NCBI RefSeq assembly: GCF_900107275.1
Contig: NZ_FNPI01000031.1
Span: 1-34,038 of the forward strand
Direction: 5' to 3'
DNA from: Evansella caseinilytica
GTDB lineage: Bacteria; Bacillota; Bacilli; Bacillales; Salisediminibacteriaceae
Length of the DNA stretch: 34,038 nt
Shown: positions 6,471 through 16,167 of the stretch, piece after piece
Numbering within the stretch: the stretch's first letter is position 1
Layout of the letters: each line of letters starts with the position of its first letter
Made by a program: the position numbers and the translations under genes
The notes under the pieces: model-generated
What the model saw: only the letters and a program-made list of their open reading frames with translations
Database searches by the model: none
What the model was told of the DNA's origin: nothing

Positions 6471-7256
6471 TTATTTTGCCTGTGCCAAGCTTGCCATTCT
6501 TTCCTCTTTTTCTGCAAACCAGGCGATTTTTTTCCGCAATGCAACAACCTCACCAACGACAATAATAGTGGGGGAGGTGAACCTTGCTTCCTCCGCCATG
6601 TCTGCGATTGTCCGTAAAGTTCCGACAATCGTTTCCTGTTCCTCGGTTGTTCCCCAGCGGATGAGCGCGACGGGTGTTTCGGGGGAACGGCCGTGATAAA
6701 CGAGCTGCTCGTGTATCATACGTAAATTTCCGATTCCCATATAGAAAACAAGCGTGTCCACGGACGTTGCCAGTTTGTCCCACTTTGTCTCTCTTGGAAC
6801 ACCGTCCGTTCGCTTGTGACCGGTAATGAAGGCGCAGGATGAGCTCAGATCCCGGTGAGTCAGGGGAATGCCGGCGTAAGCAGCTGCAGCAATCCCCGAT
6901 GTTATGCCCGGAACGATTTCAAAAGGGATGCCGTTGGCGGCGCAGTACTCCGCTTCTTCACCGACACGTCCGAAAATATTCGGGTCCCCGCCTTTTAAAC
7001 GGGTAACCGTTTTTCCTTTACAGGCATAGGTGACCAAGATTTCGTTGATCTCCCGCTGCGGAATTGTATGCCGGTCTGGCAATTTTCCGCAATAAATCAG
7101 CTTCACCAATGGGGTTGCATAGGTTAACAGCTCTTTATTTACAAGCCGGTCGTAGACGATAATGTCAGCTGCCTTAATCGCCTTCATGCCTTTCACCGTA
7201 ATCAGATCAGGATCACCGGGACCAGCGCCGACAAAATAAACTTTTCCTTTTTTCAT
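6471..7256 (-). CDS. sumT: Uroporphyrinogen-III C-methyltransferase (SUMT)
   Basis: Transfers two methyl groups from S-adenosylmethionine to uroporphyrinogen III, giving precorrin-2, the precursor of the siroheme needed by the nitrite reductase encoded upstream. Family marks are GAGPGDPDLITVKG at the N-terminus, VYDRLV, the RLKGGDPNIFGRVGEE SAM-binding loop and PGITSG. The protein is 261 residues from the ATG chosen here, which follows AAAGGGG at normal spacing; a TTG seven codons upstream is less likely. It is a single-domain enzyme without the uroporphyrinogen synthase fusion seen in some Firmicutes. Last gene of the nitrate cluster, 42 bp after nasC, in the position of nasF in B. subtilis. 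Confidence 0.93.
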   Translation of the reverse strand: MKKGKVYFVGAGPGDPDLITVKGMKAIKAADIIVYDRLVNKELLTYATPLVKLIYCGKLPDRHTIPQREINEILVTYACKGKTVTRLKGGDPNIFGRVGEEAEYCAANGIPFEIVPGITSGIAAAAYAGIPLTHRDLSSSCAFITGHKRTDGVPRETKWDKLATSVDTLVFYMGIGNLRMIHEQLVYHGRSPETPVALIRWGTTEEQETIVGTLRTIADMAEEARFTSPTIIVVGEVVALRKKIAWFAEKEERMASLAQAK

Positions 7257-7298
7257 GTTGTTCAACCCCTTTTTCAAAGCATTAGTTGCGTTTCCACC

Positions 7299-9521
7299 TT
7301 ACACGGCAGATCCGTGGCTCTGCGGTAAGGATTCGTTTGTTTCAACTGGTTCATCTGCTTTCGTGACAGAATCGTCGGGAAGGCTCCGTTGTTTGTCAAT
7401 GAGCGGGCTGATCGTCACCGAGCATACCTTGAATTCCGGCATGCGGCAGACAGGGTCCAGCACCGGGTTGGTCACGCGGTTGATCGATTGTAAATCGCCC
7501 CAGTGAAACGGGGCAAAGATGGTGTCGCGGCGGATTGTATCTGTAATTTTACTGCGAATCACCGTGCTTCCTCTTCGGGACCGGAGCTGCAGAAGCGCGT
7601 TGTCTTCAATACCGAACTCGACGGCGGTGTCCGGATGGATTTCCAATAAAGGTTCTTTCGCGCGTTTTTGTAAATCCGGACTTCTTCGTGTTTGCGTGCC
7701 GCTGAGGTAATGATCCATAATTCTTCCGGTTGTCAAAAGCAGCGGATAATCGCTGGCGGGAGCTTCGTTCAGTTCCGGCTGCTGCGCCGGATAAAACAGC
7801 GCTTTGCCGTCCGGATGAGCGAAGGAGCTGCCAAACAGTCTCGGCGTTCCCGGATGCTGCGGTTCAGGACATGGCCAGAAAACACCTTCCTCCTTCAAAC
7901 GGTCATAAGTGATACCGTAGTAATCGGCAATTCCGCCGCGGCTTGCGAGGCGAAGTTCGTTGAAAATATCTTCGGCCGATGAAAAAGCGAATGCTTCCGG
8001 CTTGCCGAGCGCTTGGGCGATACTGCAAAGAATTTCCCAGTCATGCTTTGCCTCCCCTGGAGGTTTGCGCTCTGCTTTCCGGAGAACGACTCTTCCTTCT
8101 AAATTAGTCATCGTTCCTTCATCCTCCAAATAGCTGGAAGAGGGGAGGATGATGTCGGCTAAGCGGGCTGTTTCGGATAAAAACATATCGACGACAACAA
8201 GAAACTTTAATTTTTTCAGGGCCTTTTCCACAAAAACAGCATTGGGATTGGAGACGACAGGGTTGGAACCCATGATGAACATGGCGGAAAGTTCACCTTG
8301 TTCGGCCTTTTCCATCAATTCATAAGCGGATACCCCTTTTCGCGGCAAGTCTGCTTCGTCGATACCCCAAATTCTGGCGATATAGTTGCGGTGTTCTTCG
8401 TTTTCAATGGAACGATAGCCTGGCAGCTGATCCGCTTTTTGACCATGCTCCCTACCACCTTGCCCATTGCCTTGACCAGTGATGGCCCCGTAACCGCAAG
8501 CATGCTTGCCGATTTTTCCGCTTGCCAGGACGAGGTTGATAAACTGGCGGACGTTTTCATATCCGTTTGCATGCTGTTCGACTCCCCGGGCTGTAAAAAC
8601 AAAGCCGGTTTTCGCTTCGCCGTATTTTTTTGCTGCCAATTGCAACTGCTCAGCGCTTACGCCGCTGCAGGCAGCCAGTTCGTGGAGGTCCAGTTGCTTC
8701 AACTGTTCGGTTAACGCCGCAAAGCCGGTTGTCTGCTGTTGGATAAAATGATGATCGGTATAGCCTTCATCAATCAGAACCTTGAGGATGGCGTTTGCAA
8801 TGTAGGCATCCATTCCCGGCTTCCCTTGCAAATGCAAATCTGCCAGCTTCGCTGTGGCTGTTTCTCTCGGATCAATAACGATTATAAAAGCGCCGTTTTT
8901 TTTCGCCTGCCGAAAATACGGGACGATGGTCGGCTGGCATTCGGCAATATTCGTTCCGGCTAAAATAATACATTCCGCATCGGGAATTTCGGAGAGGCTG
9001 TTTGTCAGACCACGGTCGATTCCGAAGGCGGCGTTGCCCGCAGAAGCGGCGGCGCTCATGCAAAATCTGCCATTATAGTCGATATGCTTTGTTTTTATAG
9101 CGACTCTGGCGAACTTGCCGAGCAGATAGGCCTCCTCGTTCGTCAGCGAGCCGCCGCCGTACACGCCGACGGCATCGTTTCCGTATACTGATTGAATGGC
9201 TTTGAATTGTTCTGTAATGTATTCGATTGCCAGCTCCCATGATATCGGGCTGAATTCGCCGTCAATTTTCAAGAGCGGGGAGGTAATGCGCTCATCCGTC
9301 ATCACATGCTGATGAGCGTTGGCACCTTTGATGCACAGCCGTCCTTGTGATACCGGGTCCTGTTTATTCGGCTTCGCTTTATAACGTTTCCGCGTCACGA
9401 TTCGTTCTTCGGTCAGTTCCATGGAACATTGAACACTGCAGTACGGGCATTGTGCCGGCATGATGTTTTCTTTCGCCTTCTCCAGTTGCACCGAACGAAA
9501 ATGGTTTAAAAAGTCACTCAA
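7299..9521 (-). CDS. nasC: Assimilatory nitrate reductase catalytic subunit (molybdopterin, 4Fe-4S)
   Basis: Reduces nitrate to nitrite in the cytoplasm at a molybdenum bis-MGD centre. Residues 25-63 carry the N-terminal iron-sulphur motif: C25, C28, C32 (CPYCSVQC) and C63. The body is the molybdopterin oxidoreductase fold (for example YGGGSLTNEEAYLLGKFAR), and the last 120 residues are the dinucleotide-binding domain. At 740 residues it matches NasC/NarB in length. There is no twin-arginine signal, which argues against a periplasmic Nap-type enzyme. The TTG start follows AAAGGTG. It lies between nirD and sumT. No NasB-like electron-transfer partner is encoded in the window, so its electron donor is unclear. 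Confidence 0.93.
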   Translation of the reverse strand: MSDFLNHFRSVQLEKAKENIMPAQCPYCSVQCSMELTEERIVTRKRYKAKPNKQDPVSQGRLCIKGANAHQHVMTDERITSPLLKIDGEFSPISWELAIEYITEQFKAIQSVYGNDAVGVYGGGSLTNEEAYLLGKFARVAIKTKHIDYNGRFCMSAAASAGNAAFGIDRGLTNSLSEIPDAECIILAGTNIAECQPTIVPYFRQAKKNGAFIIVIDPRETATAKLADLHLQGKPGMDAYIANAILKVLIDEGYTDHHFIQQQTTGFAALTEQLKQLDLHELAACSGVSAEQLQLAAKKYGEAKTGFVFTARGVEQHANGYENVRQFINLVLASGKIGKHACGYGAITGQGNGQGGREHGQKADQLPGYRSIENEEHRNYIARIWGIDEADLPRKGVSAYELMEKAEQGELSAMFIMGSNPVVSNPNAVFVEKALKKLKFLVVVDMFLSETARLADIILPSSSYLEDEGTMTNLEGRVVLRKAERKPPGEAKHDWEILCSIAQALGKPEAFAFSSAEDIFNELRLASRGGIADYYGITYDRLKEEGVFWPCPEPQHPGTPRLFGSSFAHPDGKALFYPAQQPELNEAPASDYPLLLTTGRIMDHYLSGTQTRRSPDLQKRAKEPLLEIHPDTAVEFGIEDNALLQLRSRRGSTVIRSKITDTIRRDTIFAPFHWGDLQSINRVTNPVLDPVCRMPEFKVCSVTISPLIDKQRSLPDDSVTKADEPVETNESLPQSHGSAV

Positions 9522-9546
9522 TTTCTCTCACACCTTTGCGACTGCA

Positions 9547-9870
9547 CTAAAGTAAAATATAGACGACGCCGTCTGTCACTTCTGTTTCATACGTTTTTAC
9601 ACAGCCGTCATCAGGCTTTTGCACCTCACCGCTTGTCAAATCGATCTTCCAGTCGTGCAAAGGACAAAAAACATATTCGCCGCTGACCATTCCTTCCGCA
9701 AGCGGGCCTTGCTTGTGGGGGCATTTGTTTTCCACGGCTCTTACTTTTCCGCTGCTTAAATGAAACAGGGCAATGTCGTGACCGTCGATTTTTATAACCT
9801 TGCCGATTTTTTGCGGCAGTTCGTTTATCTTGGCTACTTTTACGCGCTGTAACGCCTCCGTTTTACTCAT
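9547..9870 (-). CDS. nirD: Nitrite reductase small subunit (Rieske-type)
   Basis: A 107-residue NirD/NasE-like subunit that accompanies NirB. It has a Rieske-like 2Fe-2S signature: CPHKQGPLAEG and, 18 residues on, CPLHDWKIDL (C-x-H ... C-x2-H). Translation probably starts at the ATG at 9870, preceded by AGGAGGG about 12 nt upstream. A longer frame extends into nirB but would exceed the family length and lacks a site. It begins 17 bp after the nirB stop. Confidence 0.93.
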   Translation of the reverse strand: MSKTEALQRVKVAKINELPQKIGKVIKIDGHDIALFHLSSGKVRAVENKCPHKQGPLAEGMVSGEYVFCPLHDWKIDLTSGEVQKPDDGCVKTYETEVTDGVVYILL

Positions 9871-9887
9871 CAGCTGCACGCTCCCTC

Positions 9888-12317
9888 CTATGATAGCTGT
9901 AAAGAGGTTGTTTGGAACAGTTCCTCTTGTTTTTTGCTGTTTTTGATAAAGTCCTTCCAAGGGTCCTGTATCAATGCCGCTAAAGCGAGCTCCATCCGTT
10001 CCGCAAGCTGCGCTCTAGCTGTTCCGTCGTCGATGACAACGGCCTTGACATGATCCAATCCGACCCGCTCCAGCCAGTGAGATGTACGCTCCAGATATTT
10101 GGCATTTTCCCTGTAGTATTGAAGGAAGGCGGCGACTACTTCCAAGACCTCATCCGCTGTTTTTACTTTGCACAGCAGTTCCGCAGAACGAAGATCGGTT
10201 CCGCCGTTGCCGCCGACATACACTTCCCAAATGCCGTCGAGGCCGATGATCCCCACATCTTTAATGCTGGATTCTGCGCAGTTCCGCGGACATGCGGAGA
10301 CACCCATTTTCACTTTGTGCGGCGTGTTCAGACGCTCGAATTTTTTCTCCAGGGCAATGCCGAGGCCGATGGAATCCTGCGTTCCGAACCGGCAGAAGTT
10401 CTCCCCGACACATGTTTTCACGGTCCGGATGGCCTTGCCGTAAGCATAGCCGGATGGCATGTCAAGATCCTTCCAAACTCCCGGCAAATCTTCTTTTTTC
10501 ACACCGAGCAGGTCAATGCGCTGCCCGCCGGTAATTTTCAGGAGCGGAATCTCGTATTTATCCGCCACATCGGCGATTTTTCGCAAATCGGCTGCATTGG
10601 TTACGCCGCCGTACATTCGCGGCACAACGGAGTAGGTGCCGTTATTTTGAATATTGGCATGCATCCGCTCGTTGACGAAGCGGGATTCCCGCTCATCTTC
10701 ATAATCAATCGGATGAACCATCCCGAGGTAGTAGTTGATTGCGGGACGGCATTTGGAACAGCCTTCCTCCGTTTGCCAGCCGAGGACATTCATTACTTCC
10801 CGCGTGTGGGATAATCCCTTTTCCCGGATCGCGGCGACAACTTCCTCGTGGGTTAAGTCTGTACATGCGCAAATCGTTTCTTTTTCCTCCGTTTTTTCGA
10901 ACGCTTCGCCGAGGGTGTGTTCCAGCAGTTCGCCGACGAGGTTTTTACATGTTCCGCACGACCTGGAAGCACTGGTGCAATCTTTAATTTCACTGACGGT
11001 TGATAAGTTGTTTGTTTTGATGGCGGCAACAATGTCGCCTTTGGAAACGCCGTTGCAGCCGCAGATGATTTCTTCGTCCGCAATGCTTGCCACGATGCTT
11101 TCCCCGGTTTGTTGATCCGTTGATTGTAAAATATTTACTTTTTCGATTTCTGCGACGGATACGCCGTTATTAATCATGTTAAGCAGCTTCGTGCTTTCCG
11201 TTGTATCGCCGAACAATACCGCGCCGACCACTTTGTCATTACGGACGACGATTTTTTTATACACGCCTTCAAAGTCATCCTGCACGCGAATCGCTTTCGT
11301 GTCGGAAGAATCGATAAATTCTCCTGCGGAGAAGACATTGACGCCGCTGACTTTTAATTTTGTTGAAAGAATAGAGCCTTGATAACCAGCTTCTGCATCG
11401 CAGTCGCAAATTTTCTTCGCCAGGACCTTTGCCTGTTCCCACAGCGGGGCAACGAGACCGTACACCATTTCCCGGTGCTCCGCACATTCACCGAGGGAGT
11501 AGATATCGGGTGCGCTCGTCTCCATGTAGTCGTTGACAACGATTCCCCGATTGGTTTCGATGCCGCTTGCTTTTGCCAAAGCGATGTTCGGCTTAATTCC
11601 CACCGCCATTACCACGAGATCGGCTTTAACGATCTTACCGTCTTTGAAAACGATTTTCTCAACGCGCTTTTTTCCAAGGATTGCTTCTGTGTGATGGTTC
11701 ATTAAAAAATTCATTCCTTGTTTTTCAAGCTCTGTTTTCAACATGACGGAGGCGGTGGGGTCCAGCTGCCTTTCCATTAAATGATCAAGGATGTGAACGA
11801 CATCCACTTCCATGCCGAGGTTCAGCAGTCCGCGGGCCGCCTCCAGGCCAAGGAGACCGCCGCCGATGACCACTGCTCTCTGATATTTTTCCGCTGCGCG
11901 GATCATCGTTTCACAGTCCTCGATATTGCGGAAGCCGATCACTCCTTGTTTATCTGCGCCCGGCAAAGGGAGAATAAACGGATTGGAGCCGGTAGCGATG
12001 ATCAGATCGTCATAGGCAAAACTGCGGTTTTTATCGGTGAAAACGATTTTTTTCTCCGTGTCGATGGTTATGACCGTTTCCCCAGTGTACAGGCGGATAT
12101 TATTCTCGGCATACCACTCATAAGAGTTGAGGACGATATCATCGACGCTTGTATCGCCCTGCAGGACAGAAGACAGCATAATGCGGTTGTAGTTCGGGTG
12201 CGGTTCTGTGCCGAACACCGTTATTTCAAAGCGATCGGGACTCAGCTTGATGATTTCTTCGATACACCGGACCCCGGCCATGCCGTTGCCGACAAGTAAG
12301 AGCTTCCTTTTTGACAT
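9888..12317 (-). CDS. nirB: NAD(P)H-dependent nitrite reductase large subunit
   Basis: Reduces nitrite to ammonium with six electrons from NAD(P)H, in the cytoplasm. Domains in order: FAD/NAD(P) oxidoreductase (VGNGMAG near the N-terminus and GGGLLGLEAARGL around residue 155), two BFD-like 2Fe-2S modules (CGCNGVSKGD ... SCGTCKNL, and CACTDLTHEE ... GCSKC), then the nitrite/sulphite reductase domain with the siroheme-4Fe4S ligands C636, C642, C676 and C680 (CVGENFC and CPRNC). Its 809 residues match NasD/NirB. The ATG at 12317 is preferred over an adjacent TTG because GGAG lies 9 nt upstream. It is followed closely by nirD and stands 84 bp after narK. Confidence 0.95.
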   Translation of the reverse strand: MSKRKLLLVGNGMAGVRCIEEIIKLSPDRFEITVFGTEPHPNYNRIMLSSVLQGDTSVDDIVLNSYEWYAENNIRLYTGETVITIDTEKKIVFTDKNRSFAYDDLIIATGSNPFILPLPGADKQGVIGFRNIEDCETMIRAAEKYQRAVVIGGGLLGLEAARGLLNLGMEVDVVHILDHLMERQLDPTASVMLKTELEKQGMNFLMNHHTEAILGKKRVEKIVFKDGKIVKADLVVMAVGIKPNIALAKASGIETNRGIVVNDYMETSAPDIYSLGECAEHREMVYGLVAPLWEQAKVLAKKICDCDAEAGYQGSILSTKLKVSGVNVFSAGEFIDSSDTKAIRVQDDFEGVYKKIVVRNDKVVGAVLFGDTTESTKLLNMINNGVSVAEIEKVNILQSTDQQTGESIVASIADEEIICGCNGVSKGDIVAAIKTNNLSTVSEIKDCTSASRSCGTCKNLVGELLEHTLGEAFEKTEEKETICACTDLTHEEVVAAIREKGLSHTREVMNVLGWQTEEGCSKCRPAINYYLGMVHPIDYEDERESRFVNERMHANIQNNGTYSVVPRMYGGVTNAADLRKIADVADKYEIPLLKITGGQRIDLLGVKKEDLPGVWKDLDMPSGYAYGKAIRTVKTCVGENFCRFGTQDSIGLGIALEKKFERLNTPHKVKMGVSACPRNCAESSIKDVGIIGLDGIWEVYVGGNGGTDLRSAELLCKVKTADEVLEVVAAFLQYYRENAKYLERTSHWLERVGLDHVKAVVIDDGTARAQLAERMELALAALIQDPWKDFIKNSKKQEELFQTTSLQLS

Positions 12318-12401
12318 CAACTATCACTCCATTTCTAAAAAATTGTTCAGAAACATCAGGAATCAGTTAAAACAGTGCCGTATCGTATATACATGGGCAA
12401 C

Positions 12402-13913
12402 TTATTTGTTGACAGCGACCTTTCTTGGCATCTCAAGCTCGCTGCTGATAGCGTTTTGCTGGTCAACGGATGATTCATAATAGGCGTCGGCAAAGGAATT
12501 TTCCGGTTCCTCCAGCCAGAAGTAGCAGACGAGAAAACTGGTGAATGCGCCGCCTGCCAGGATAAAGAAAAATTGCTGCGGTGTGACGAAAGTGTACAAT
12601 GTCAAGTAAATTGTTGAACCAACGTTGCCGTAAGCACCGGCCATTCCCGCCACCTGCCCGGTAATTCGTTTTTTGATCATCGGGATGATGGCAAAGGTGG
12701 CGCCTTCGGAACCTTGGACAAAAATCGATGTCAGGATCGTAATCGTTACCGCGAGAACTAACGGCCAACCGGAGTTGATGAAGCCCATGGCCACCATGCC
12801 GAGGGTTATCCCGATCATATAAATGAGCATCACTCTTTTTCGATTGCCGAGTCGATCGGACAATATTCCGCCGAGCGGTCTGGCGATTAAATTGATAAAC
12901 GCGAACGAAGAAGCGATCAAACCGGCGGAAGTGGCGCTTAAGGAAAATGTCAGCTGAAAGAACATTGGCAACATCGAAACGATCGCTAATTCTGCGCCGA
13001 AGTTGGCAAAATAAGTGCTGTTTAACGCGGCGACGTTTTTGAACCGGTAGCGGTCATCTTCCGGAACTCCTTTGCGTAACAAAGGAACGTTCACTTGCAG
13101 GATCTTGTAAATCTGATAGGCCATCACCAGCGCAATGACCAGATAAGCAGAGTAGAGAACCGTCGTGGAGATGAAACCCATGCCTTCCAATCGCCAGGCA
13201 AGGACTCCCAACGCGCCGCCTAACGGCAGTGTCCAAAGGATGAGCTGGATCATATCCTTCCAAGAGCTTACCTCCATTGCCCCGTTTTTTTTCGGCGCGA
13301 TGAATTGCTTGCCCTCCGGTGTGTCTTTTACAGAAAAAAAGTAAATGACACCATAGACGATGCAGAATACGCCGGTTAAAGCAATGGCATACCGCCAGCC
13401 GTTCTCACCGCCGAATGCCGTAAGCGCGAACCACGGCAGCAGCATGGCGCCTGCAGCGGAGCCGAAATTTCCCCAACCGCCGTAGATGCCTTCTGCAAAG
13501 CCGACATCCTTCGGCGGGAACCACTCGGCAACCATCCGGATTCCGATGACGAAGCTTGCCCCGATACTGCTCAAGAGCAGGCGGGAGAGCATCAGCTGTG
13601 TCCAGGAATCTCCGAACGCGAACAGAAACGTCGGGATGGACATGAAAATCAGGAGTCCGGAATAGACGACACGCGGTCCGAAACGGTCAATCAGCATACC
13701 GATGACGATTCGGGCCGGGATGGTCAATGCAACATTGATGATGGCCAGCGCCGCAATGTGTTCGCTCGTCAGCCAGTCGCTTGACTCGAGCATCGTTGTT
13801 GCCAGCGGAGCCATGTTAAACCAGGTGAAGAACGAAATAAAAAAGGCAATCCACGTTAAATGCAACACTTTCATTTGTTCATTTTTAAACTTAAAAACAT
13901 CAGCAACCTTCAT
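12402..13913 (-). CDS. narK: Nitrate/nitrite transporter, MFS superfamily
   Basis: 503-residue membrane protein of the nitrate-nitrite porter family, probably with 12 helices; imports nitrate for the reductases encoded downstream. Both family signatures are visible: GGWGNFGSAAGAMLLP in the first half and AGAYGNVGSTIYL in the second, plus the MFS loop IDRFGPR. The ATG at 13913 is chosen because AAAGGAGGT lies 9 nt upstream; the frame runs 38 codons further up without a site, and the hydrophobic protein begins only after this ATG. First gene of the nitrate cluster. Its upstream region carries a small reading frame and a perfect 20-bp palindrome that may be regulatory. Confidence 0.93.
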   Translation of the reverse strand: MKVADVFKFKNEQMKVLHLTWIAFFISFFTWFNMAPLATTMLESSDWLTSEHIAALAIINVALTIPARIVIGMLIDRFGPRVVYSGLLIFMSIPTFLFAFGDSWTQLMLSRLLLSSIGASFVIGIRMVAEWFPPKDVGFAEGIYGGWGNFGSAAGAMLLPWFALTAFGGENGWRYAIALTGVFCIVYGVIYFFSVKDTPEGKQFIAPKKNGAMEVSSWKDMIQLILWTLPLGGALGVLAWRLEGMGFISTTVLYSAYLVIALVMAYQIYKILQVNVPLLRKGVPEDDRYRFKNVAALNSTYFANFGAELAIVSMLPMFFQLTFSLSATSAGLIASSFAFINLIARPLGGILSDRLGNRKRVMLIYMIGITLGMVAMGFINSGWPLVLAVTITILTSIFVQGSEGATFAIIPMIKKRITGQVAGMAGAYGNVGSTIYLTLYTFVTPQQFFFILAGGAFTSFLVCYFWLEEPENSFADAYYESSVDQQNAISSELEMPRKVAVNK

Positions 13914-13953
13914 AGATGGATTACCTCCTTTATTTTTCAATATTTTCTGAACA

Positions 13954-13992
13954 TTAACAGCCTGTGAAGCTCTTTGCTTGCTGGGCAGCCAT
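13954..13992 (-). CDS. Possible 12-residue leader peptide upstream of narK (MAAQQAKSFTGC)
   Basis: ATG at 13992 is preceded by AAGGAG at ideal spacing. The frame ends with TAA 40 bp before the narK start and overlaps the frame that would extend narK. The strong ribosome binding site argues for translation. No run of regulatory codons is evident, so any attenuation role is speculation. Confidence 0.4.
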   Translation of the reverse strand: MAAQQAKSFTGC

Positions 13993-14057
13993 TGTTTGTA
14001 CTCCTTTTTGAATACATACTTTTGCAATAAAAAAATTGAAAATATAATCAGAAGAAA

Positions 14058-14077
14058 AACTTGTTTGTAAACAAGTT
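14058..14077 (-). promoter_or_regulatory. Perfect 20-bp palindrome upstream of narK, candidate operator
   Basis: AACTTGTTTACAAACAAGTT on the minus strand, 145 bp before the narK start. It overlaps a possible -35 box (TTTACA) and stands just upstream of a -10-like TATATT. It does not fit the TnrA pattern TGTNA-N7-TNACA or the Fnr pattern TGTGA-N6-TCACA. Upstream, TCTCACA (14088-14094) and TGTGAGA (14119-14125) form a wider inverted pair. Confidence 0.45.
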
Positions 14078-14142
14078 AGGGAAATTATCTCACAGCTGCT
14101 TTTTTTAGAAAGGAAACGTGTGAGAAAATATTACGCAAAAAA

Positions 14143-14204
14143 TAAAAAATGCCCCATGTCCCGCACAATTTTGTGTCGTTCACAAAATTGTGCGGGACAT
14201 GGGG
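14143..14204 (-). terminator. Very long intrinsic terminator of the hom-thrCB operon
   Basis: Perfect 24-bp stem (14152-14175 and 14181-14204) with a 5-nt loop, starting 2 bp after the thrB stop. On the minus strand it is followed by CATTTTTTATTTTTT. It also separates thrB from the narK promoter region. Confidence 0.9.
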
Positions 14205-14206
14205 TG

Positions 14207-15109
14207 TTAACAACTAACCTTCACGCCATTTCGATCCACTTTTAGTAATTGGACATCTTGTTCTTGAAAGTGGGGCGCAAGCTTCTGCTTGACTTTTTCT
14301 CCTTTGCCTTCAGGGGCAAAAAACAGGACGATCGGACCCGCACCGCTGAGGGCTGCGCCGTAAACGTCCAGTTCGGAGAGAATTTCACCAGCCTTCTGCA
14401 GCTCGGGAATGACCGGCATGCGATAGTTCTGGTGAAACAAGTCCTTGCTCATCATTTTTCCGGCTGTAGCCCAGTTTTTTTGCAATAAAGCGGCAACGAG
14501 GACATTGCTTACACTGCTTGCAGTGACGGCATCCGCGAAGGAAAGCTGTTCCGGCAGCAGGGTGCGGGATGCTTTCGTCTTCAGCTCGTAATCGGGGATG
14601 ACGGCGATTATGTCGAAATCAGGATAGCCGCCAAAAATAATATCTGTGTCATCGTCGCGGTGACTGCCGATGACGAGGCCGCCGTACAGCGATGCGGTGA
14701 CATTATCAGGGTGGCTTTCCCACAGGCTGGCGCGGCGAGATTTTTCCTTCAGCGTCATTTTCAGTTCCAGCAGTTGATCGGCGAGTTCAATGCCGGCAAC
14801 GATAGCGGCGGCACTGCTGCCCATGCCGCGGGATAATGGAATATCGCTCGACACAGTTACATGGCAGGAAGGAAGGGGGAAGTGCCCGGCTTCTTCCGCA
14901 ACGGCAGCTGCTACCTGATAGATGAGATTATCTTTTCCGGTCGGAAGCCCGTCAAGGTTTGCCGATTGCATCGTGAAAAGCCATTCATCGCTTTTTTCCA
15001 CATGCAAGGTTAAATAACGGTCAACAGCGAGACCGATGGAATCAAACCCGGGTCCTAAATTGGCCGTGCTCCCGGGAACAGTAATGGTAAACAGCGGTTG
15101 TGGACTCAT
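14207..15109 (-). CDS. thrB: Homoserine kinase
   Basis: Phosphorylates L-homoserine with ATP to O-phosphohomoserine, the substrate of ThrC. It is a GHMP-family kinase: N-terminal [15 protein letters not shown], the phosphate-binding loop [16 protein letters not shown] (about residues 90-105), and the C-terminal GAALSGAGP motif. 300 residues, normal for Bacillus ThrB. Its ATG overlaps the thrC stop by 4 bp (ATGA), so the two are translationally coupled. Last gene of the operon. Confidence 0.96.
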   Translation of the reverse strand: MSPQPLFTITVPGSTANLGPGFDSIGLAVDRYLTLHVEKSDEWLFTMQSANLDGLPTGKDNLIYQVAAAVAEEAGHFPLPSCHVTVSSDIPLSRGMGSSAAAIVAGIELADQLLELKMTLKEKSRRASLWESHPDNVTASLYGGLVIGSHRDDDTDIIFGGYPDFDIIAVIPDYELKTKASRTLLPEQLSFADAVTASSVSNVLVAALLQKNWATAGKMMSKDLFHQNYRMPVIPELQKAGEILSELDVYGAALSGAGPIVLFFAPEGKGEKVKQKLAPHFQEQDVQLLKVDRNGVKVSC

Positions 15110-16167
15110 TGGTTTACACGTCCCAGTATATGATCGAAGACCACCTGCTCGTCATTTGGCAGAACGATCGGTGTAAAGTCTGCCGTATCAATGGCACAAT
15201 CAGGGTCCTTCAACCCGTTTCCAGTTAATACGGCGACAACTTTTGCCCCTTGTTTGATTTCTCCGCTTTCGAGCTGTTTTTTCACCCCGGCGATGGATGC
15301 GCAGGAAGCAGGCTCGGCAAATATGCCTTCTTTACGGGCAATTAGTTTATAGGCAGCAAGAATTTCTTCGTCGGTGACAGCATCGATTTTTCCATTGGAT
15401 GTATCGGCGGCAGCGACCGCTTTTTCCCAGCTGGCCGGATTGCCGATACGAATAGCTGTGGCGATGGTTTCCGGCTGCTCAATCACGCGGTTTTGAACAA
15501 TCGCTGCTGCACCCTCTGCTTCAAATCCCCGCATTTCCGGGAGCCCGGTCGCTTTACGGGCGTGATATTCCTGGAATCCCTTCCAATAGGCTGTGATGTT
15601 GCCGGCATTGCCGACAGGAATGGCAAGCACATCGGGTGCAGTGCCTAATTGATCACATACTTCAAAGGCGGCGGTCTTCTGTCCTTCAATACGGTACGGG
15701 TTCACCGAGTTAACCAAGGTGATGGGAGAGATTTCGCTTAAGTTCCGCACCATTTGCAGCGCGTTGTCGAAATTGCCTTTAATCGCTAAAATATCGGCGC
15801 CGTACATCACTGCCTGAGCCAGTTTCCCCATGGCGATTTTCCCATCAGGAATGACGACAAAGCAGCGTAGGCCGGCGCGCGCCGCATAGGCCGCCGCAGC
15901 TGCCGACGTGTTGCCGGTGGATGCGCACATAATCGCCTCGCTGCCTTCTTCTTTTGCTTTCGCGACTGCCATTACCATGCCGCGATCCTTAAAGGAACCG
16001 GTAGGGTTGGCTCCTTCGTATTTTACATAGAGCTCGATTCCCCATTCCCGTGATAAATGCTCGAGGGGAACGAGGGGAGTGTTTCCTTCGTTCAGCGATA
16101 GCTTCGGTGTTTTATCGCTGACCGGTAAAAAATTTGCATATTCCTGTATTAATCCTTGCCATCTCAT
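15106..16167 (-). CDS. thrC: Threonine synthase
   Basis: Converts O-phosphohomoserine to L-threonine with pyridoxal phosphate. The cofactor lysine is K60 in [30 protein letters not shown] and the phosphate-binding PVGNAGN follow. 353 residues, the length of the short bacterial (Bacillus) type. It overlaps hom and thrB by 4 bp on each side. Confidence 0.96.
   Translation of the reverse strand: MRWQGLIQEYANFLPVSDKTPKLSLNEGNTPLVPLEHLSREWGIELYVKYEGANPTGSFKDRGMVMAVAKAKEEGSEAIMCASTGNTSAAAAAYAARAGLRCFVVIPDGKIAMGKLAQAVMYGADILAIKGNFDNALQMVRNLSEISPITLVNSVNPYRIEGQKTAAFEVCDQLGTAPDVLAIPVGNAGNITAYWKGFQEYHARKATGLPEMRGFEAEGAAAIVQNRVIEQPETIATAIRIGNPASWEKAVAAADTSNGKIDAVTDEEILAAYKLIARKEGIFAEPASCASIAGVKKQLESGEIKQGAKVVAVLTGNGLKDPDCAIDTADFTPIVLPNDEQVVFDHILGRVNQ

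Noticed and set aside
10050-10814. 254-codon plus-strand frame inside nirB
   Set aside because: Shadow of nirB, whose domains and metal ligands are unmistakable on the other strand.
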